From NCBI GenBank assembly GCA_016200745.1, contig JACQEF010000155.1, positions 1 to 9,648 on the forward strand: a stretch of 9,648 bases of DNA, read 5' to 3'. Positions within the stretch are counted from its first letter, which is position 1, and each line of letters begins with the position of its first letter. Below the pieces are notes generated by a model that was not told where the DNA came from, did not search any database, and saw only the letters and a list, made by a program, of their open reading frames with translations. Made by a program: the position numbers and the translations under genes. This document shows positions 9,024 through 9,648 of this stretch, piece after piece. This DNA is from Chloroflexota bacterium. Lineage in GTDB: Bacteria > Chloroflexota > Limnocylindria > Limnocylindrales > CSP1-4.

Positions 9024-9648
9024 ATGCAGTTCGGGGTCTTCACCGTCGGCGACGTCACGACCGATCCAGTCACCGGCCGCACGCCGACCGAGGCCGAGCG
9101 GATCGGGGCGATGGTCGCCATCGCCCTCAGGGCCGAGGCGATCGGGCTCGACGTGTTCGCGACGGGCGAGCATCACAACCCGCCGTTCGTGCCGTCCTCG
9201 CCGACCACGATGCTCGGCTACATCGCCGCCCGGACCGACCGCCTGATCCTGTCAACCGCCACGACGCTGATCACGACCAACGATCCGGTCAAGATCGCCG
9301 AGGACTACGCGATGCTCCAGCATCTCGCCGGCGGCCGGGTGGACTTGATGATGGGTCGCGGCAACATGGGGCCGGTCTACCCCTGGTTCGGGCAGGACAT
9401 CCGGAACGGCATCGCGCTGGCGTACGAGAACTACGCGCTGCTCCATCGGCTCTGGCGGGAGGACGTCGTGGACTGGGAGGGGAAGTTCCGGACCGCGCTG
9501 ACCGGGGTCACCTCGACCCCGCGGCCGCTGGACGGTGTCCCGCCGTTCGTCTGGCACGGCTCGATCCGCAGCCCGGAGATCTCCGAGCAGGCCGCCTACT
9601 ACGGCGACGGCTTCTTCCACAACAACATCTTCTGGCCGAAGGAGCACG
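9024..9648 (+). CDS. LLM-class (luciferase-like) flavin-dependent monooxygenase, partial at the right edge
   Basis: The first 208 residues are in the window, from ATG 9024, with AGGAG 5 nt upstream (9014-9018). The start MQFGVFTVGDVTTDP, then AEAIGLDVFATGEHHNPPF, TTTLITTNDPVKIAEDYA, LAGGRVDLMMGRGNMGPV and FVWHGSIRSPEISEQAAY are characteristic of bacterial luciferase-fold (TIM-barrel) oxidoreductases, which use reduced FMN or F420. From memory the pattern most resembles the CE1758 group, annotated as FMN-dependent; the substrate is unknown. No disruption is seen. It is transcribed away from the minus-strand genes and probably has its own promoter in the upstream gap. The C-terminus, which normally holds the remaining third of the barrel, lies beyond 9648. 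Confidence 0.93.
   Translation, partial: MQFGVFTVGDVTTDPVTGRTPTEAERIGAMVAIALRAEAIGLDVFATGEHHNPPFVPSSPTTMLGYIAARTDRLILSTATTLITTNDPVKIAEDYAMLQHLAGGRVDLMMGRGNMGPVYPWFGQDIRNGIALAYENYALLHRLWREDVVDWEGKFRTALTGVTSTPRPLDGVPPFVWHGSIRSPEISEQAAYYGDGFFHNNIFWPKEH

Overview
This is a GC-rich bacterial window made almost entirely of minus-strand genes. The main content is a tryptophan biosynthesis operon, trpE-trpG-trpD-trpC/F/B, read right to left from about 5234 to beyond position 1. Base composition, the trp gene order, a T-box leader and a lipoprotein with a Pro/Ser/Thr-rich linker and Asp-box repeats would fit a Chloroflexota lineage (Limnocylindria or Ellin6529 type) or a deep actinobacterial relative. 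That placement is an inference from style; no rRNA or clade-specific marker is present.

Layout: (1) 1-2121 minus is one uninterrupted frame that reads through TrpC (indole-3-glycerol-phosphate synthase), TrpF (phosphoribosylanthranilate isomerase) and then TrpB (tryptophan synthase beta), leaving the window inside TrpB. (2) 2118-3167 trpD and 3164-3847 trpG are intact, and every junction in the operon is a 4-base ATGA overlap. (3) 3844-5234 trpE is damaged: one stretch of about 40 residues looks missing in frame, and a second loss shifts the frame. (4) 5235-5605 holds a sigma70-like promoter and a T-box leader whose specifier codon is UGG, so the operon should respond to uncharged tRNA-Trp. 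(5) 5616-5703 is tRNA-Ser(UGA). (6) 5785-6076 is the 3' remnant of an SPFH/prohibitin-like gene. (7) 6102-8866 minus holds a multi-TM protein, an Asp-box beta-propeller lipoprotein and a frameshifted membrane protein with a possible PH-like tail. (8) 8867-9023 is a divergent intergenic region. (9) 9024-9648 plus is the start of a luciferase-like flavin monooxygenase.

How it works together: TrpE/TrpG would make anthranilate from chorismate, TrpD adds phosphoribose, TrpF isomerises, TrpC closes the indole ring, and TrpB (with TrpA, presumably beyond the left edge) makes tryptophan. Charged versus uncharged tRNA-Trp would set expression through the leader. The unusual points are the C-F-B triple fusion and several broken genes in one short window (trpE, the SPFH gene, the PH-like gene). 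The breaks may be real decay or assembly/sequencing error; the sequence alone cannot decide.
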